From assembly GCF_900566085.1 (NCBI RefSeq), contig NZ_UPHT01000059.1, positions 1 to 55,217 on the forward strand: a stretch of 55,217 nucleotides of DNA, read 5' to 3'. The number at the start of each line of letters is the position of its first letter. Within the stretch, counting starts at the first letter, position 1. The notes under the pieces are model-generated. The model saw only the letters and a program-made list of their open reading frames with translations. It was not told the origin of the DNA and made no database searches. The position numbers were made by a program, and so were the translations under genes. Source of the DNA: Mycobacterium attenuatum. GTDB lineage: Bacteria; Actinomycetota; Actinomycetes; Mycobacteriales; Mycobacteriaceae. This document shows, in pieces, positions 19,926 through 29,665 of this stretch.

Positions 19926-20215
19926 GTCAGCCGGGTTTCCTCTCATCGGGTCAGTCGGGCTGGGCTCTCGGGCACGGTAACCTACAACCGGTGCTGGCCG
20001 AGCTGCGGTTCCTCGCGACACGCGCGCGATCCGGCATCATTTCGGAATCGGCTGGGTATCCGTTTTCGGAATATTTACGATTTGACTTCGCATTTGTCGT
20101 TCGCTAGAGCAAAGTAATGCGAGCCCGGCGACGATGCGGATCGTAGCTGGGGGACGGCCCACAGGTGGCAATCCACCAGCTCGCGGCGCGGGCAGGGCAT
20201 CGGCTGGGAGGCTTG

Positions 20216-22432
20216 GTGAACGGGCAGAGAGGTCAATTGAGCAGGCTGTTTGGGCGCGCGTTGCTCAGCCTGACGGCTACGGTGCTGGCTGTCGGGCTGC
20301 TGGCGCCTACTGCGGCAGCGTCTCCAATAGGTGACGCCGAGGCCGCCATGATGGCCGCGTGGGAGAAGGCGGGGGGCGAGACCTCAACGCTCGGCGCCCG
20401 GAAGGGTGATGTCTATCCCGTAGGGGATGGCTTCGGCCTCGACTTCGATGGCGGCAAGATGTTCTACACCACGGATACGGGCGCCAAGTATCTGTACGGC
20501 CCGGTCCTGGCGAAGTATGAGGCGCTGGGCGGCCCGGCCGACAGCGATTTGGGATTCCCTACCATCAATGAGGTTCCCGGCCTCGCCGGCCCGGACAGTC
20601 GGGTGAGCACCTTTTCTGCCAGCGACAACCCGGTGATCTTTTGGACGCCCGACCACGGCGCGTTTGTTGTGCGCGGCGCGATAAACGCCGCGTGGGACAA
20701 GCTCGGCAGCTCCGGCGGAGTGCTGGGTGCCCCGGTCGCCGATGAAACCTACGACGGGGACGTTGTGTCCCAGAAGTTCACCGGCGGGGAAGTTTCCTGG
20801 AACAGGAAGACCAAGGAGTTCACCACCACCCCGGCGGTGTTGGCCGATCAGTTGAAGGGCTTGCAGGTGGTGCTCGACCCGACCGCGGCCATCAACATGG
20901 CCTGGCGCGCGGCCGGCGGCGCCGCCGGTCCGCTGGGAGCCAAGAAGGGCGCGCCGTACCCGATCGGCGGTGACGGTATCGCCCAGGACTTTGCCGGCGG
21001 CAAGATCTTCTTCAGTCCGGCCACCGGCGCGAACGCGGTGGAGGGCGCGATCCTGGGCAAGTATGAGCTGCTGGGTGGACCGGTCAGCAGCGACCTTGGT
21101 TTCCCCATCGCGAACGAATCCGACGGCGGCATCGCGCCGGCCAGTCGGATCGCGGCGTTCTCCGCCGCCGACAAGCCGGTGATCTTCTGGACACCTGATC
21201 ACGGCGCGTTCGTGGTGCGCGGTGCGATGAAGGCAGCCTGGGACAAGCTCAAAGGCGCCACCGGCAAACTCGGTGCGCCGGTAGCCGACCAGACCGTTGA
21301 CGGAGACGTGGTGTCGCAGAGGTTCACCGGCGGCAAGGTGTCCTGGAACCGCGCGAACAACACGTTTACCACCGACCCGGCGAATTTGGCGCCCTTGCTG
21401 ACCGGGCTGCAGGTGTCCGGGCAGAACCAGCCCAGCACGTCGGCGGCGCCACCACATGGCAAGAAGTTCACCTGGCACTGGTGGTGGCTGGTGGCCGTGG
21501 TCCCCGTCGTGCTGCTGATTCTGATGTTCGTGCTGGTGGTGTTGGGCGTGCGCCGGCGGCGCACGGGGCAGCCCGCTGCCGCTTACGAGGCATACGAGCA
21601 AGACCAGGATCGCGAGGCCGAGGGTGGCTATGACGCCGGCGGCGGGCGCTGGCCGCACGATGACATCGATTTCGGCTCCGAAGATTTCCCGGCCGACGAC
21701 CAGCACCTGCAGGAGCATCACGGGCCGGATGCCGGGGCCGCGCCGCGGGTCAGCTGGCCGCGGGGCGCTGCGACCAGCGGTGGTGTCGACGAGTACGCCT
21801 CCGGCAGCGAAGCGCTGTCCCCGTCCGAGATGGGTTTCGAATTCGAGGACGAAAACCCCGACGCCGTGGACACCACGCCGACGCCGATCGTGACCCGCGC
21901 CGACCTCGTGCAGGCGGCGGGTTCCGAGCCCGACGTTCCGGAGACAGTGACCGGGGAACCGGCGGTACCAGAAATTTATGCCCCCGAAGCCGTGGTCCCG
22001 GAGGCAGCGGCTCCCGATGTGGCCGTTCCGGAGACCGCGGTTGCCGAAGTCGCCTTCGACGTCTTTGCGCCGCGCGCTGCCGCCGCGGATGCTGACTCCA
22101 CCATGGCGGACGACGTCCCGGAGGTCTCGGCTACCCAGAGCAGGACGGGTCGTCACGCTGCCGCAGAGCCTGAGGACGGGTCATCCGACGCGCCGGAACC
22201 CGCTCCGGCGCCCGTGGCTGCCGCCGCGCCGGGGCCAACGATACGACCGACCATCCACATGCCGCTGGACCACGACCCCTATCAGGCGCCGGAGGGATAT
22301 CCGATCAAAGCCAGTGCCCGGTTCGGCTTGTATTACACGCCCAGCAGTGCGTTGTACTACGACACGCTCGCCGAGATCTGGTTCGCCAGCGAGGAAGCCG
22401 CCCAAGCCAACGGTTTCATCAAAGCGGACTAG
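20216..22432 (+). CDS. LGFP-repeat membrane protein with acidic tail (Rv2721c-like)
   Basis: The protein of about 738 residues starts at GTG 20216 (VNGQRGQLS) after GGGAGG and has a signal sequence ending near PTAAASPIGDA. Two copies of an LGFP-type cell-wall-binding unit follow. Each has LGFP within SDLGFPTINE or SDLGFPIANE, VIFWTPDHGAFVVRGA, and KLGAPVADQTVDGDVVSQ-like segments (about residues 45-205 and 225-380). One membrane helix (HWWWLVAVVPVVLLILMFVL, near residue 430) leads to an acidic tail of about 280 residues with PEAVVPEAAAPDVAVPET repeats and a conserved end (FGLYYTPSSALYYDTLAEIW). It is probably a cell-wall-linked scaffold; its partners are unknown. Confidence 0.88.
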   Translation: MNGQRGQLSRLFGRALLSLTATVLAVGLLAPTAAASPIGDAEAAMMAAWEKAGGETSTLGARKGDVYPVGDGFGLDFDGGKMFYTTDTGAKYLYGPVLAKYEALGGPADSDLGFPTINEVPGLAGPDSRVSTFSASDNPVIFWTPDHGAFVVRGAINAAWDKLGSSGGVLGAPVADETYDGDVVSQKFTGGEVSWNRKTKEFTTTPAVLADQLKGLQVVLDPTAAINMAWRAAGGAAGPLGAKKGAPYPIGGDGIAQDFAGGKIFFSPATGANAVEGAILGKYELLGGPVSSDLGFPIANESDGGIAPASRIAAFSAADKPVIFWTPDHGAFVVRGAMKAAWDKLKGATGKLGAPVADQTVDGDVVSQRFTGGKVSWNRANNTFTTDPANLAPLLTGLQVSGQNQPSTSAAPPHGKKFTWHWWWLVAVVPVVLLILMFVLVVLGVRRRRTGQPAAAYEAYEQDQDREAEGGYDAGGGRWPHDDIDFGSEDFPADDQHLQEHHGPDAGAAPRVSWPRGAATSGGVDEYASGSEALSPSEMGFEFEDENPDAVDTTPTPIVTRADLVQAAGSEPDVPETVTGEPAVPEIYAPEAVVPEAAAPDVAVPETAVAEVAFDVFAPRAAAADADSTMADDVPEVSATQSRTGRHAAAEPEDGSSDAPEPAPAPVAAAAPGPTIRPTIHMPLDHDPYQAPEGYPIKASARFGLYYTPSSALYYDTLAEIWFASEEAAQANGFIKAD

Positions 22433-22472
22433 CAATTGCCGGTCCCGGCGAGGTCGGGGTGGCGGCTCGGTC

Positions 22473-23153
22473 CTATATTTTGCGGATCACCGTGACAACC
22501 TTGCCGAGCACCGTTGCGTCGTTGCCGGGTATCGGATCGAAGGCCGGGTTGTGGGGCATCAGCCACACCTGACCCCCCGCGCGCTTGAAGGTCTTGACCG
22601 TGGCCTCGCCATCGATCATTGCGGCAACGATGTCGCCGTTGTCGGCGACGTTCTGCTGCCGCACCACCACCCAGTCGCCATCGCAGATCGCGGCTTCGAC
22701 CATCGAGTCCCCGACGACCTTGAGCAGGAACAGCGTCCCCTCGCCAACCAGTTCGCGCGGCAGCGGAAACACGTCTTCGACAGCTTCCTCGGCAAGGATC
22801 GGGCCGCCGGCCGCGATGCGCCCGAGGACGGGGACAAAGGTCGGCTCGGGTAGCGCGTCCGAGCCGCTGATCTCGGTGACCGGAGCCGGTGTCACGACGT
22901 CGTCGACGCCACGGACGTCGACCGCACGCGGGCGGTTCGGGTCACGCCGCAGGTAGCCCTTGCGTTCCAGAACGCGCAGTTGGTGGGCGACAGACGAGGT
23001 CGACGTGAGACCAACGGCGTCGCCGATCTCACGAATGCTGGGCGGATATCCGCGGTTGGTGACGGAATTGCGGATGACGTTCAAGATGGTGCGCTGCCGC
23101 TCCGTGAGCGTGGGATCCACGGAGCCGACTGAGGGGGCTTTGCTATCGCTCAT
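22473..23153 (-). CDS. lexA: SOS repressor LexA
   Basis: LexA represses DNA-damage genes and cleaves itself when RecA filaments form. The N-terminal winged helix-turn-helix is [26 protein letters not shown]. The cleavage site is the AG pair in GRIAAGGP. The catalytic serine is in GDSMVEAAI and the lysine in [12 protein letters not shown] 23153 (MSDSKAPS) gives 226 residues; an upstream in-frame codon at 23189 would run across its own operator. A good SOS box lies at 23186-23201. It is transcribed divergently from chiZ and converges with the LGFP gene. Confidence 0.98.
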   Translation of the reverse strand: MSDSKAPSVGSVDPTLTERQRTILNVIRNSVTNRGYPPSIREIGDAVGLTSTSSVAHQLRVLERKGYLRRDPNRPRAVDVRGVDDVVTPAPVTEISGSDALPEPTFVPVLGRIAAGGPILAEEAVEDVFPLPRELVGEGTLFLLKVVGDSMVEAAICDGDWVVVRQQNVADNGDIVAAMIDGEATVKTFKRAGGQVWLMPHNPAFDPIPGNDATVLGKVVTVIRKI

Positions 23154-23185
23154 GGAACCGAATGTAGCCGGCGGGCGCTGAAGAA

Positions 23186-23201
23186 TCAAACATGTGTTCG
23201 A
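23186..23201. promoter_or_regulatory. LexA box in front of lexA
   Basis: Read on the minus strand the site is TCGAACACATGTTTGA, a close match to TCGAAC-N4-GTTCGA with one changed base. It lies about 33 bases upstream of the lexA ATG, so LexA can repress its own gene. Confidence 0.88.
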
Positions 23202-23321
23202 CCGGTGTGTCGCAGTCGGGCCGGCGGCGTAGCCACTCGGTTGAGGTGCTGAATCACAAACGCGTAACTATCGGCGCGACCGGGTATCCGACGTCATGGC
23301 AGTGATGGCGACCGGCGGGGC

Positions 23322-23344
23322 TTGTCGGTGGCATGGTCCAGCGT
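23322..23344 (+). promoter_or_regulatory. Possible PafBC-type promoter of chiZ
   Basis: TTGTCGGTG (23322-23330) is identical to the upstream half of the recA PafBC promoter. After eight bases comes CAGCGT, which differs from TAnnnT only in the first base. It lies 107 bases before the chiZ start. It may be a weakened or relic site. Confidence 0.5.
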
Positions 23345-23363
23345 TTTGCTCGCGCGACACGCT

Positions 23364-23424
23364 TCGATCAAATGTTCGGCTAAATCGAACACACAATCGA
23401 CTAGTGTGTCGAACACACGAGCGA
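23364..23424. promoter_or_regulatory. Cluster of LexA-box-like sites upstream of chiZ
   Basis: TCGATCAAATGTTCGG (23364-23379) differs from the SOS consensus at two bases. TCGAACACACAATCGA (23385-23400), TCGACTAGTGTGTCGA (23397-23412) and TCGAACACACGAGCGA (23409-23424) each keep one good half-site. chiZ is SOS-induced in mycobacteria, so at least one of these is probably its operator. Several overlapping half-sites could allow cooperative binding. Confidence 0.65.
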
Positions 23425-23450
23425 CCAAATGTCAGCCGGAGGAAAAAAAG

Positions 23451-23954
23451 ATGACACTCATGCAGGCAATCCCGGCACGTACCCGGAGCGTGCGCAGACT
23501 AACCAACGGGCCTGTCCGTGACCCGCTCGGCGCTCCTGCCGGCCGGGACAGGACGGTGCCACCGCGGCGGCCCGGGCCGTCCCGGCCGGCAGGAGCGCCG
23601 CTGCGCTATCGGGCGAGCGGGGTGGCGATATCGACGACTGCCCATCGCAAACGTCCCGTCACGGCGGCGACGACGATGGGGCTGGCGGTCCTTGCCGGGT
23701 TGATCACCCTATGGCTGGGCCTGATGGCGCACCTCGGCGACATGGTCAACGGCAGTGCGGCGGATTTGTCGGGTCGCGTGCCCGGCCGGCTGGCAGTCGT
23801 GCGGGTGGCGGCGGGCGAGTCCCTTCAGGACATTGCGGCCCGGGTGGCGCCCGATGCGCCGCTGCGCCAGGTTGTCGACCGCATTCGCGAACTCAACGAC
23901 CTGGATGCGTCGATGCCGGCCGCCGGGCAGACATTGATCGCGCCGGTCGGCTGA
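23451..23954 (+). CDS. chiZ: SOS-induced LysM cell-wall hydrolase/division inhibitor ChiZ
   Basis: The 167-residue orthologue of Rv2719c halts division after DNA damage. A Pro/Arg-rich cytoplasmic head ([17 protein letters not shown]) precedes one membrane helix ([21 protein letters not shown], about residues 73-95). A LysM-like peptidoglycan-binding domain follows ([22 protein letters not shown] to [10 protein letters not shown]). ATG 23451 has GGAGG 8-12 bases upstream. It diverges from lexA with SOS-like sites between them. Cell-wall hydrolase activity is known for the family; no catalytic motif can be pointed to here. Confidence 0.93.
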   Translation: MTLMQAIPARTRSVRRLTNGPVRDPLGAPAGRDRTVPPRRPGPSRPAGAPLRYRASGVAISTTAHRKRPVTAATTMGLAVLAGLITLWLGLMAHLGDMVNGSAADLSGRVPGRLAVVRVAAGESLQDIAARVAPDAPLRQVVDRIRELNDLDASMPAAGQTLIAPVG

Positions 23955-24120
23955 CGGCGTCATGCTAGATGGCAGCGAAAACCACTGCACGCCAATGTTT
24001 TCCGGGCATCGTAGAATCGAGCGAGGGTGGATCGCGGCGGCGTTGGCGGTGCGTGGGAGCGCGCAGGTAGTCTCGGAGTGGTCTGAAACACCGGGATGTC
24101 ACGACGGCGAAGGGGCGGCC

Positions 24121-24585
24121 ATGCATTGTCCGTTCTGCCGCCATCCCGACTCGCGGGTGATCGACTCGCGGGAAACCGATGAGGGCCAGGCGATCCGGCG
24201 GCGCCGGGCGTGCCCGGAATGCGGCCGACGATTCACCACGGTGGAGACGGCGGTGCTGGCAGTGGTCAAGCGCAGTGGTGTCTCGGAACCGTTCAGCAGG
24301 GAAAAAGTCATCAGAGGCGTGCGCCGGGCGTGTCAGGGCCGCGACGTCGACGATGATGCCCTGAACCTGCTCGCCCAGCAGGTGGAAGACGCTGTGCGTG
24401 CGGCGGGGTCGCCGGAGGTACCCAGCCACGACGTCGGGCTGGCCATCCTGGGGCCGCTTCGCGAACTCGACGAGGTTGCATATCTGCGCTTCGCGTCGGT
24501 GTACCGGTCTTTTTCGTCGGCCGAGGATTTCGAGCGTGAGATCGAGGCACTGCGAGCGCACCGAAAGATATCGACTTCGAGCTGA
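24121..24585 (+). CDS. nrdR: Ribonucleotide reductase transcriptional repressor NrdR
   Basis: NrdR represses ribonucleotide reductase operons in response to dATP/ATP. The N-terminal zinc ribbon [19 protein letters not shown] to [12 protein letters not shown] has two CxxC pairs, and an ATP-cone domain follows ([24 protein letters not shown]). The length of 154 residues is standard. ATG 24121 starts exactly at the zinc ribbon. It lies just downstream of chiZ on the same strand, so dNTP supply control sits beside SOS genes. Confidence 0.97.
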   Translation: MHCPFCRHPDSRVIDSRETDEGQAIRRRRACPECGRRFTTVETAVLAVVKRSGVSEPFSREKVIRGVRRACQGRDVDDDALNLLAQQVEDAVRAAGSPEVPSHDVGLAILGPLRELDEVAYLRFASVYRSFSSAEDFEREIEALRAHRKISTSS

Positions 24586-24608
24586 CGGCGGGCCGCTAGG
24601 CTTTCGTC

Positions 24609-25094
24609 ATGCCTGCCGACTTGCACCCTGACCTGGAATCGCTGGCGCCGCTCTTGGGTACCTGGACAGGCCGGGGTTCGGGTGATTACCCCACCATCGA
24701 GCCGTTCGAGTATTTCGAGGAGCTGGTGTTCTCTCACGTGGGTAAGCCATTTCTCGTTTACGGGCATAGAACCAGCGCGGCCGACGACGGGAGGCCGTTG
24801 CATGCCGAGACGGGTTACCTGCGGGTGCCACAACCGGGGCACATCGAGTTGGTTCTAGCCCACCCGAGTGGCATCGCCGAAATCGAGTTGGGCACCTATT
24901 CGGTGAGCGACGAGGTGGTGCGCCTCGAATTGGCCACCGCAACCATCGGATTGACGCCCACCGCAAAAGAGGTCACCGCGATTGCGCGGTCGTTCGTCCT
25001 CAACGGCGACGAGCTCTCTCACGCGTTGCGGATGGCCGCTGTCGGGCAACCCTTACAGGATCACGTCGCTGCCTTGTTGCGGCGCCAGCACTGA
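24609..25094 (+). CDS. Nitrobindin-family heme protein (Rv2717c-like)
   Basis: The 161-residue beta-barrel protein has the nitrobindin entrance motif GTWTGRGSGDYPTIEPFEYFEE (G-x-W-x-G-x-G, about residues 17-38) and a C-terminal AVGQPLQDHVAALL. The histidine there is the likely proximal heme ligand. Mycobacterial nitrobindins bind ferric heme and react with nitric oxide and peroxynitrite. ATG 24609 lies 23 bases after the nrdR stop. The length equals the family norm. Confidence 0.93.
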   Translation: MPADLHPDLESLAPLLGTWTGRGSGDYPTIEPFEYFEELVFSHVGKPFLVYGHRTSAADDGRPLHAETGYLRVPQPGHIELVLAHPSGIAEIELGTYSVSDEVVRLELATATIGLTPTAKEVTAIARSFVLNGDELSHALRMAAVGQPLQDHVAALLRRQH

Positions 25095-25096
25095 CG

Positions 25097-25783
25097 TCAA
25101 ACGAGTTGCATCACACCGTCATTGGCGACTCGACCGGCAACCGTGACCCAGCCCTCGGGACTCCACGTGGTCTGGAGCACCGATCCCTTGCCCTGCATGA
25201 TGGTCAGGTCGCGGCTGAGGTAGTCAGTGATCCGCATTGCCGCCGAACCGGTCGCTTCGTCCTCTTCGACCCCGAGATTCGAGGCAAACATTCGGGCACG
25301 CAGTGCCCCGGCGGATTCGTCGGTCCAAGTCCACAGGTAGTGCGCCGTGTCGTCGGAGAAGTCTCCGGGATCCGCGGCCGCAAGGGCATCGAGGGAGTCG
25401 AGACGGTGAATGGCCAATTCGGGCGCCCACTCGGCACGAGCGCTGATGGCAGTGAGGTCCCCTTCATAGCTGACCTGGACGATCCCGGCCGGCAGTTGCA
25501 ACGTATTGACCGGTGTTCCGCGCTCCCGCAGCCACCATGACACGCCGACGGCGGGATGGCCGGCGAACCGAATGCCGGTGCGCGGCGTGTGGATGGCTGC
25601 GTGCGCAGTGTGTGAGCCGGCGGCGGGGAGGTCGACGAAGATGGTTTCGCTGTAACCGAGCTGGGTGGCCCAGTACTGGCGGTCGCGCGGTTCGACCGTG
25701 GCGGCATCGACGACACCGAGCGGATTGCCGAAGTTCCCCTCGGAGTCGGTGAACACCCGCAACACCGATACCTCGATGCTCAT
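25097..25783 (-). CDS. PhzF-family isomerase-like protein (Rv2716-like)
   Basis: The 228-residue protein has the PhzF fold signatures [31 protein letters not shown] with the conserved catalytic-type glutamate, [17 protein letters not shown], and [18 protein letters not shown]. PhzF relatives are usually 260-300 residues, so this is a compact member. No substrate is known. ATG 25783 ([10 protein letters not shown]) gives the same length as the M. tuberculosis protein as I recall it. It converges with the nitrobindin gene, with two bases between stops. Confidence 0.9.
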   Translation of the reverse strand: MSIEVSVLRVFTDSEGNFGNPLGVVDAATVEPRDRQYWATQLGYSETIFVDLPAAGSHTAHAAIHTPRTGIRFAGHPAVGVSWWLRERGTPVNTLQLPAGIVQVSYEGDLTAISARAEWAPELAIHRLDSLDALAAADPGDFSDDTAHYLWTWTDESAGALRARMFASNLGVEEDEATGSAAMRITDYLSRDLTIMQGKGSVLQTTWSPEGWVTVAGRVANDGVMQLV

Positions 25784-25828
25784 GGCCCGACTGTACGACG
25801 CCACGCGAATCGATGACGGCCGGGTTGA

Positions 25829-26854
25829 TCAGGTGGCGCTGCGTTCATCGGAACCCATGGCGCTGAGCACGGCGATGCGGGTGTCGGCCGGGCCGGACAC
25901 AGATCCTTCGCCACCGCCAGTGCGCAGCAATTCCCGAAGTGCGGCCTGATCGTATTCGGCAGGTTCGGTGCGGTCGATGAAGCGTTGCACGGTGTCGATG
26001 AACCGGGCGGGATCGTCATGGAACGGGAAATGGCCGGAGCCTTCGAAGATTTCGAGGTGCGAACCGGGCATCGCGGCGTGTGCCAGCCGGGCGTGGCGGA
26101 CGGGGACCACGACGTCGCGGCTGCCCCAAATGATCTGCACCGGGGTGGCCTGGGTCAGGTAACAGCGGTCCAGCATGGTGACGATCTGCCCGCGCCAGTC
26201 CACCACGGCGCGCAGGGTGCGCGTGAACGCCGACGAGGCCGTCGGCTCGGGCAGGTCGTCCAAGATCCGCAGCACGTTAGGCAGGTCCCGTCCCAGGGCG
26301 GTCGAGCCGATGGCCAGGCCCAGCACCCGCCCGACCGCCTGGACCGTCGGGCGCACCATGGGCAACCGCAGCAACGCCAGCGCTTCGGCGCCCATCGGCA
26401 GCGAGGCCAACCGGAACACGACGTTGACGTCTTTGGTAACGCCACCGGCGCCGACCAGGATCAGCCGGTCGACCAGATGCGGAAACTGATAGGCGAACTG
26501 CATCGCCACTCCGCCGCCGAGCGAATGACCGATGATGGTCACCCGCTCGATATCGAGCACACTGAGCAGGTCGCGCATGCCGTTGGCGTAGGCGGCGACC
26601 GAGTAGTCAGCGCGCGGCTTGTCGGACTTTCCATGACCCAACAGGTCGGGAGCGATGACAGTGAACCGCTGGGCCAACTTGGCGTGGATGCCGGTCCAGG
26701 TGGTCGAGTTGTCCCCGATGCCGTGGATCAACAGGATCGCCGGCCCTGATCCGGCGATCCGGAACGCGCGCTTGTACCCATGAATAGTGCGGAACTGCAG
26801 CAACGGCGCAGTCACTTCCCGCACCGGGCGAAGATTGCGCTTCCGCTCGGTCAT
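25829..26854 (-). CDS. Alpha/beta-fold hydrolase (Rv2715-like)
   Basis: The 341-residue hydrolase has oxyanion segment LLIHGIGDNSTTW, nucleophile elbow GHSLGGGVAMQFA, acid WGSRDVVVPVRHA and catalytic histidine EIFEGSGHFPFHDDPA, so the Ser-Asp-His triad is complete. The spacing fits the haloalkane dehalogenase/epoxide hydrolase/lipase class, and the substrate cannot be told. It may be co-transcribed with the PAC2 gene upstream (54 bases between) and the PhzF-like gene downstream. Confidence 0.92.
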   Translation of the reverse strand: MTERKRNLRPVREVTAPLLQFRTIHGYKRAFRIAGSGPAILLIHGIGDNSTTWTGIHAKLAQRFTVIAPDLLGHGKSDKPRADYSVAAYANGMRDLLSVLDIERVTIIGHSLGGGVAMQFAYQFPHLVDRLILVGAGGVTKDVNVVFRLASLPMGAEALALLRLPMVRPTVQAVGRVLGLAIGSTALGRDLPNVLRILDDLPEPTASSAFTRTLRAVVDWRGQIVTMLDRCYLTQATPVQIIWGSRDVVVPVRHARLAHAAMPGSHLEIFEGSGHFPFHDDPARFIDTVQRFIDRTEPAEYDQAALRELLRTGGGEGSVSGPADTRIAVLSAMGSDERSAT

Positions 26855-26908
26855 TCGCCAACCTCGTTGTCGGGCCGCCTACGCCGTTGTCGGGCGTTGT
26901 CGGAGGCA

Positions 26909-27883
26909 TCAAGCCTGATCGTCGTCGGACTTCTTCTCTGCCTGCTGGGCCAGAAATCGCTCGAACTCCGCGCCCAACTCGTCGCCGCTGGGCAGATCCT
27001 CGTCACGAGTGAGTAACGATCTGTTTTCCTGAGCGTCGATGAAGGCATCGTACTGGCGCTCGAGGGCGGCCACCACTTGGGCGACCTCTGCGCTCGCCTG
27101 GACTTGTTCGTCGATCTTGGCCCGGATCTCTGCTGCGGCTTCTGCCAGCACCGCCAATGGCAGCTCCAACGATCCGGTCTTGGCCACTTGTTCGAGCAGG
27201 GCCTGTGCGGCCGCGGGGTAGTCCGTCTGCGTCAGATAGTGCGGGACGTGCACCGTAAACCCGACGACCTCGTGACCGTGCTGCGCCATTCGGTACTCCA
27301 ACAGGTTGGATGCGCTTGCCGGCACTTGGATTTCGGAGATCCATGGCTGGAAATCGGCGATGAGTTCGGGATTGTTGGAGTGGGCGGTCATCGTGATCGG
27401 GCGGGTGTGCGGCACCGCCATGGGAACAGTGCCCAGGCCGATGGTCTGCCGGACGCCCAGACGCTCGGCCAGCAGCCGTACAGCGGTGATGAACCGCTCC
27501 CATTTCAGGTCCGGTTCCATGCCGGCCAGCAGCAGAAACGGGGTACCGACGCTGTCACGCAGTGCGTACAGGCTGAGCTCGGGATTGTCGTAGTTGGTGA
27601 AGTGGTCCGTCTTAAAGGTCATCAGCGGCCGACGGGAGCGATAGTCCAGCAATTCGTCGATCGCGAACGACGCGACCAGCTCGGTGTCCAGCGCCGCCTT
27701 CAGGTGGGCGGCAGCCAGCCGGATTGCGTGGCCCGCGTCGGAAAAGCCCTCCAACGCGTGCACCAGCACCGGACCGCGGCCATCCGACGTCGACAATTGC
27801 GGCGCCGGCAACTCAAGCTCGTACATGCCCTGCTGCCCGGGCTGGTAGTCCTGCGCCTCATCCCGGTCGTCATCGTGCGTCAT
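26909..27883 (-). CDS. PAC2-family (proteasome assembly chaperone-like) protein (Rv2714-like)
   Basis: The 324-residue protein matches the PAC2 family: VLVHALEGFSDAGHAIRLAA, the core FKTDHFTNYDNPELSLYAL, and the GLGTVPMAVPHTRP segment. A charged C-terminal region follows (EIRAKIDEQVQASAEVAQVV, DLPSGDELGAEFERFLAQQ). The bacterial family has structures but no settled role. ATG 27883 follows GAGAGGAGG. Upstream in-frame codons exist but lack a ribosome site. Confidence 0.92.
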   Translation of the reverse strand: MTHDDDRDEAQDYQPGQQGMYELELPAPQLSTSDGRGPVLVHALEGFSDAGHAIRLAAAHLKAALDTELVASFAIDELLDYRSRRPLMTFKTDHFTNYDNPELSLYALRDSVGTPFLLLAGMEPDLKWERFITAVRLLAERLGVRQTIGLGTVPMAVPHTRPITMTAHSNNPELIADFQPWISEIQVPASASNLLEYRMAQHGHEVVGFTVHVPHYLTQTDYPAAAQALLEQVAKTGSLELPLAVLAEAAAEIRAKIDEQVQASAEVAQVVAALERQYDAFIDAQENRSLLTRDEDLPSGDELGAEFERFLAQQAEKKSDDDQA

Positions 27884-28144
27884 GGGTGTTGCCTCCTCTC
27901 GGGGGTCTAACCGGGTGCCCTGATCAGTGTCTCTCACATCACCGGGCACACCGAACGAACATCTCACTAATGCGCACATCTTCATAACGCGAAACGGCCC
28001 ACGCCGTATCCGCAGCGAACGGCGACGGGCGAGCCTGAACGCCCGAGTCGACACCCAAAACCGCCGGGCCCGTTGGGCCAAAACGGTCCGACGCTGCCGA
28101 CCGGCCTAGGCCGACCGATTTCGACGATACGGCCTCATAGCGTG

Positions 28145-29551
28145 TTAGCGGCGGAACTGATTGAGCGCGCGCACCTTGTTCATCACGTCGAGCGCGGCCA
28201 CCTTGTAGGCCTCGGAGAACGTCGGGTAGTTGAATACGGCGTCGACCAGGTACTCGACCGTGCCTCCACATCCCATGACCGCCTGTCCGATATGCACCAT
28301 CTCTGTAGCGCTGGTGCCGAAGATGTGCACGCCGAGCAACGTGAGATCGTCGGTGGACACCAGCAGTTTGAGCATGCCGTAGGAGTCGCCGGCGATTTGA
28401 CCGCGGGCCAGTTCGCGATAGCGGGCCACGCCCACCTCGTAGGGGATGGATTCCTTGGTCAGCTGCACCTCGGTGGAGCCCACGTAGGAGATCTCGGGGA
28501 TGGAATAGATGCCGATCGGCTGCAGGTCGGTGATGCCGTCGGTCGGTTCCCCGAATGCGTGGTAGGCCGCCAGCCGGCCCTGTTCCATCGACGTCGCGGC
28601 CAGGGCCGGGAAGCCGATAACGTCGCCGACGGCGTAGATGTGATCCACCTTGGTCTTGAACCGTTCGTCCACCCATATCCGCCCGCGGCGTTCGACCTCC
28701 AGGCCGGCGTGGTGCAGGTCCAGGTGGTCGGTCTGGCCCTGGCGTCCCGCCGAGTACATCACCGTCTCGGCCGGAATCTGCTTGCCGCTGGCCAGGGTGG
28801 TGACGGTGCCCGCCGAACCGACGTCGACCGCGGTGACCTCCTCGCCGAACCGGAACGTCACCGCCAGATCCCGCAAGTGGAATTTCAGCGCCTCGACGAC
28901 CTCGGGGTCGCAGAAGTCGAGCATGTTCTCCTGCTTCTCTACGACGGTCACCTTCGTTCCGAGCGCGGCGAACATCGAGGCGTATTCGATGCCGATCACG
29001 CCGGCGCCCACCACCACCATCGAGGACGGCAGCGACTTGAGGTCCAATATTCCGTCGGAGTCGAGAACCCGTTCCTCGTCGAACTCGACGCCGGACGGCC
29101 GCGCCGGCCTGGTGCCGGTGGCGATGACGATGTAATCGCCTGTGACAGTAGTCTTTTCGCGGCGCGACTGGTCTTCGACCATGATGGTGTGCGGATCGAT
29201 GAACCGGCCGTGCCCGACCAGCAGGTCGACCCGGTTGCGCATCAACTGGTTGCGCACCACGTCGACTTCCTTGCCGATCACATGCTGGGTCCGGGCCAGC
29301 AAATCGGCCGGGGTGATCCGGTCCTTGACTCGGTAGCTCGCCCCGTAGAGTTCGCGCTGATTCATGCCGGTGAGGTAGAGCACCGCCTCGCGCAGCGTCT
29401 TCGACGGGATGGTGCCGGTGTTGACGCAGACGCCGCCCAGCATTCGGCCCCGCTCGACGATCGCGACGGATTTGCCCAACTTGGCCGAGGCGATGGCGGC
29501 CTTCTGGCCGCCAGGCCCAGAGCCGAGAACCACCATGTCGTACTCGCGCAT
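28145..29551 (-). CDS. sthA: Soluble pyridine nucleotide transhydrogenase
   Basis: This flavoprotein of 468 residues moves hydride between NADPH and NAD+. The FAD site [17 protein letters not shown] lies near the N-terminus, an NAD site is [16 protein letters not shown], and the dimerisation domain ends in [12 protein letters not shown]. The redox motif reads [15 protein letters not shown]. Lipoamide dehydrogenase has CxxxxC there; the second Cys is Thr, as expected for a transhydrogenase with no disulfide chemistry. ATG 29551 (MREYDMVV) gives the family length. Confidence 0.96.
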   Translation of the reverse strand: MREYDMVVLGSGPGGQKAAIASAKLGKSVAIVERGRMLGGVCVNTGTIPSKTLREAVLYLTGMNQRELYGASYRVKDRITPADLLARTQHVIGKEVDVVRNQLMRNRVDLLVGHGRFIDPHTIMVEDQSRREKTTVTGDYIVIATGTRPARPSGVEFDEERVLDSDGILDLKSLPSSMVVVGAGVIGIEYASMFAALGTKVTVVEKQENMLDFCDPEVVEALKFHLRDLAVTFRFGEEVTAVDVGSAGTVTTLASGKQIPAETVMYSAGRQGQTDHLDLHHAGLEVERRGRIWVDERFKTKVDHIYAVGDVIGFPALAATSMEQGRLAAYHAFGEPTDGITDLQPIGIYSIPEISYVGSTEVQLTKESIPYEVGVARYRELARGQIAGDSYGMLKLLVSTDDLTLLGVHIFGTSATEMVHIGQAVMGCGGTVEYLVDAVFNYPTFSEAYKVAALDVMNKVRALNQFRR

Positions 29552-29665
29552 CGACCCCATGAGATAGACAGTAGAACGCACAGTGGCGACTTCGTCCACA
29601 GGATCGCGGCCCAGCCGGCGGACGTGCGCACCGGCTGACGGTGCCCCTCGTCAGCGTTGACGCTT

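Noticed and set aside
19926..20215. Mn2+ (yybP-ykoY) riboswitch before the TerC gene
   Set aside because: The conserved core of that riboswitch was not found in the leader.
20384..22156. 590-codon minus-strand frame over the LGFP gene
   Set aside because: Antisense shadow; the plus strand has a signal peptide, LGFP repeats and a membrane helix.
28073..29638. 521-codon open frame opposite sthA
   Set aside because: It mirrors a well-recognised flavoprotein gene and its translation shows no domain; long antisense frames are common at this GC content.
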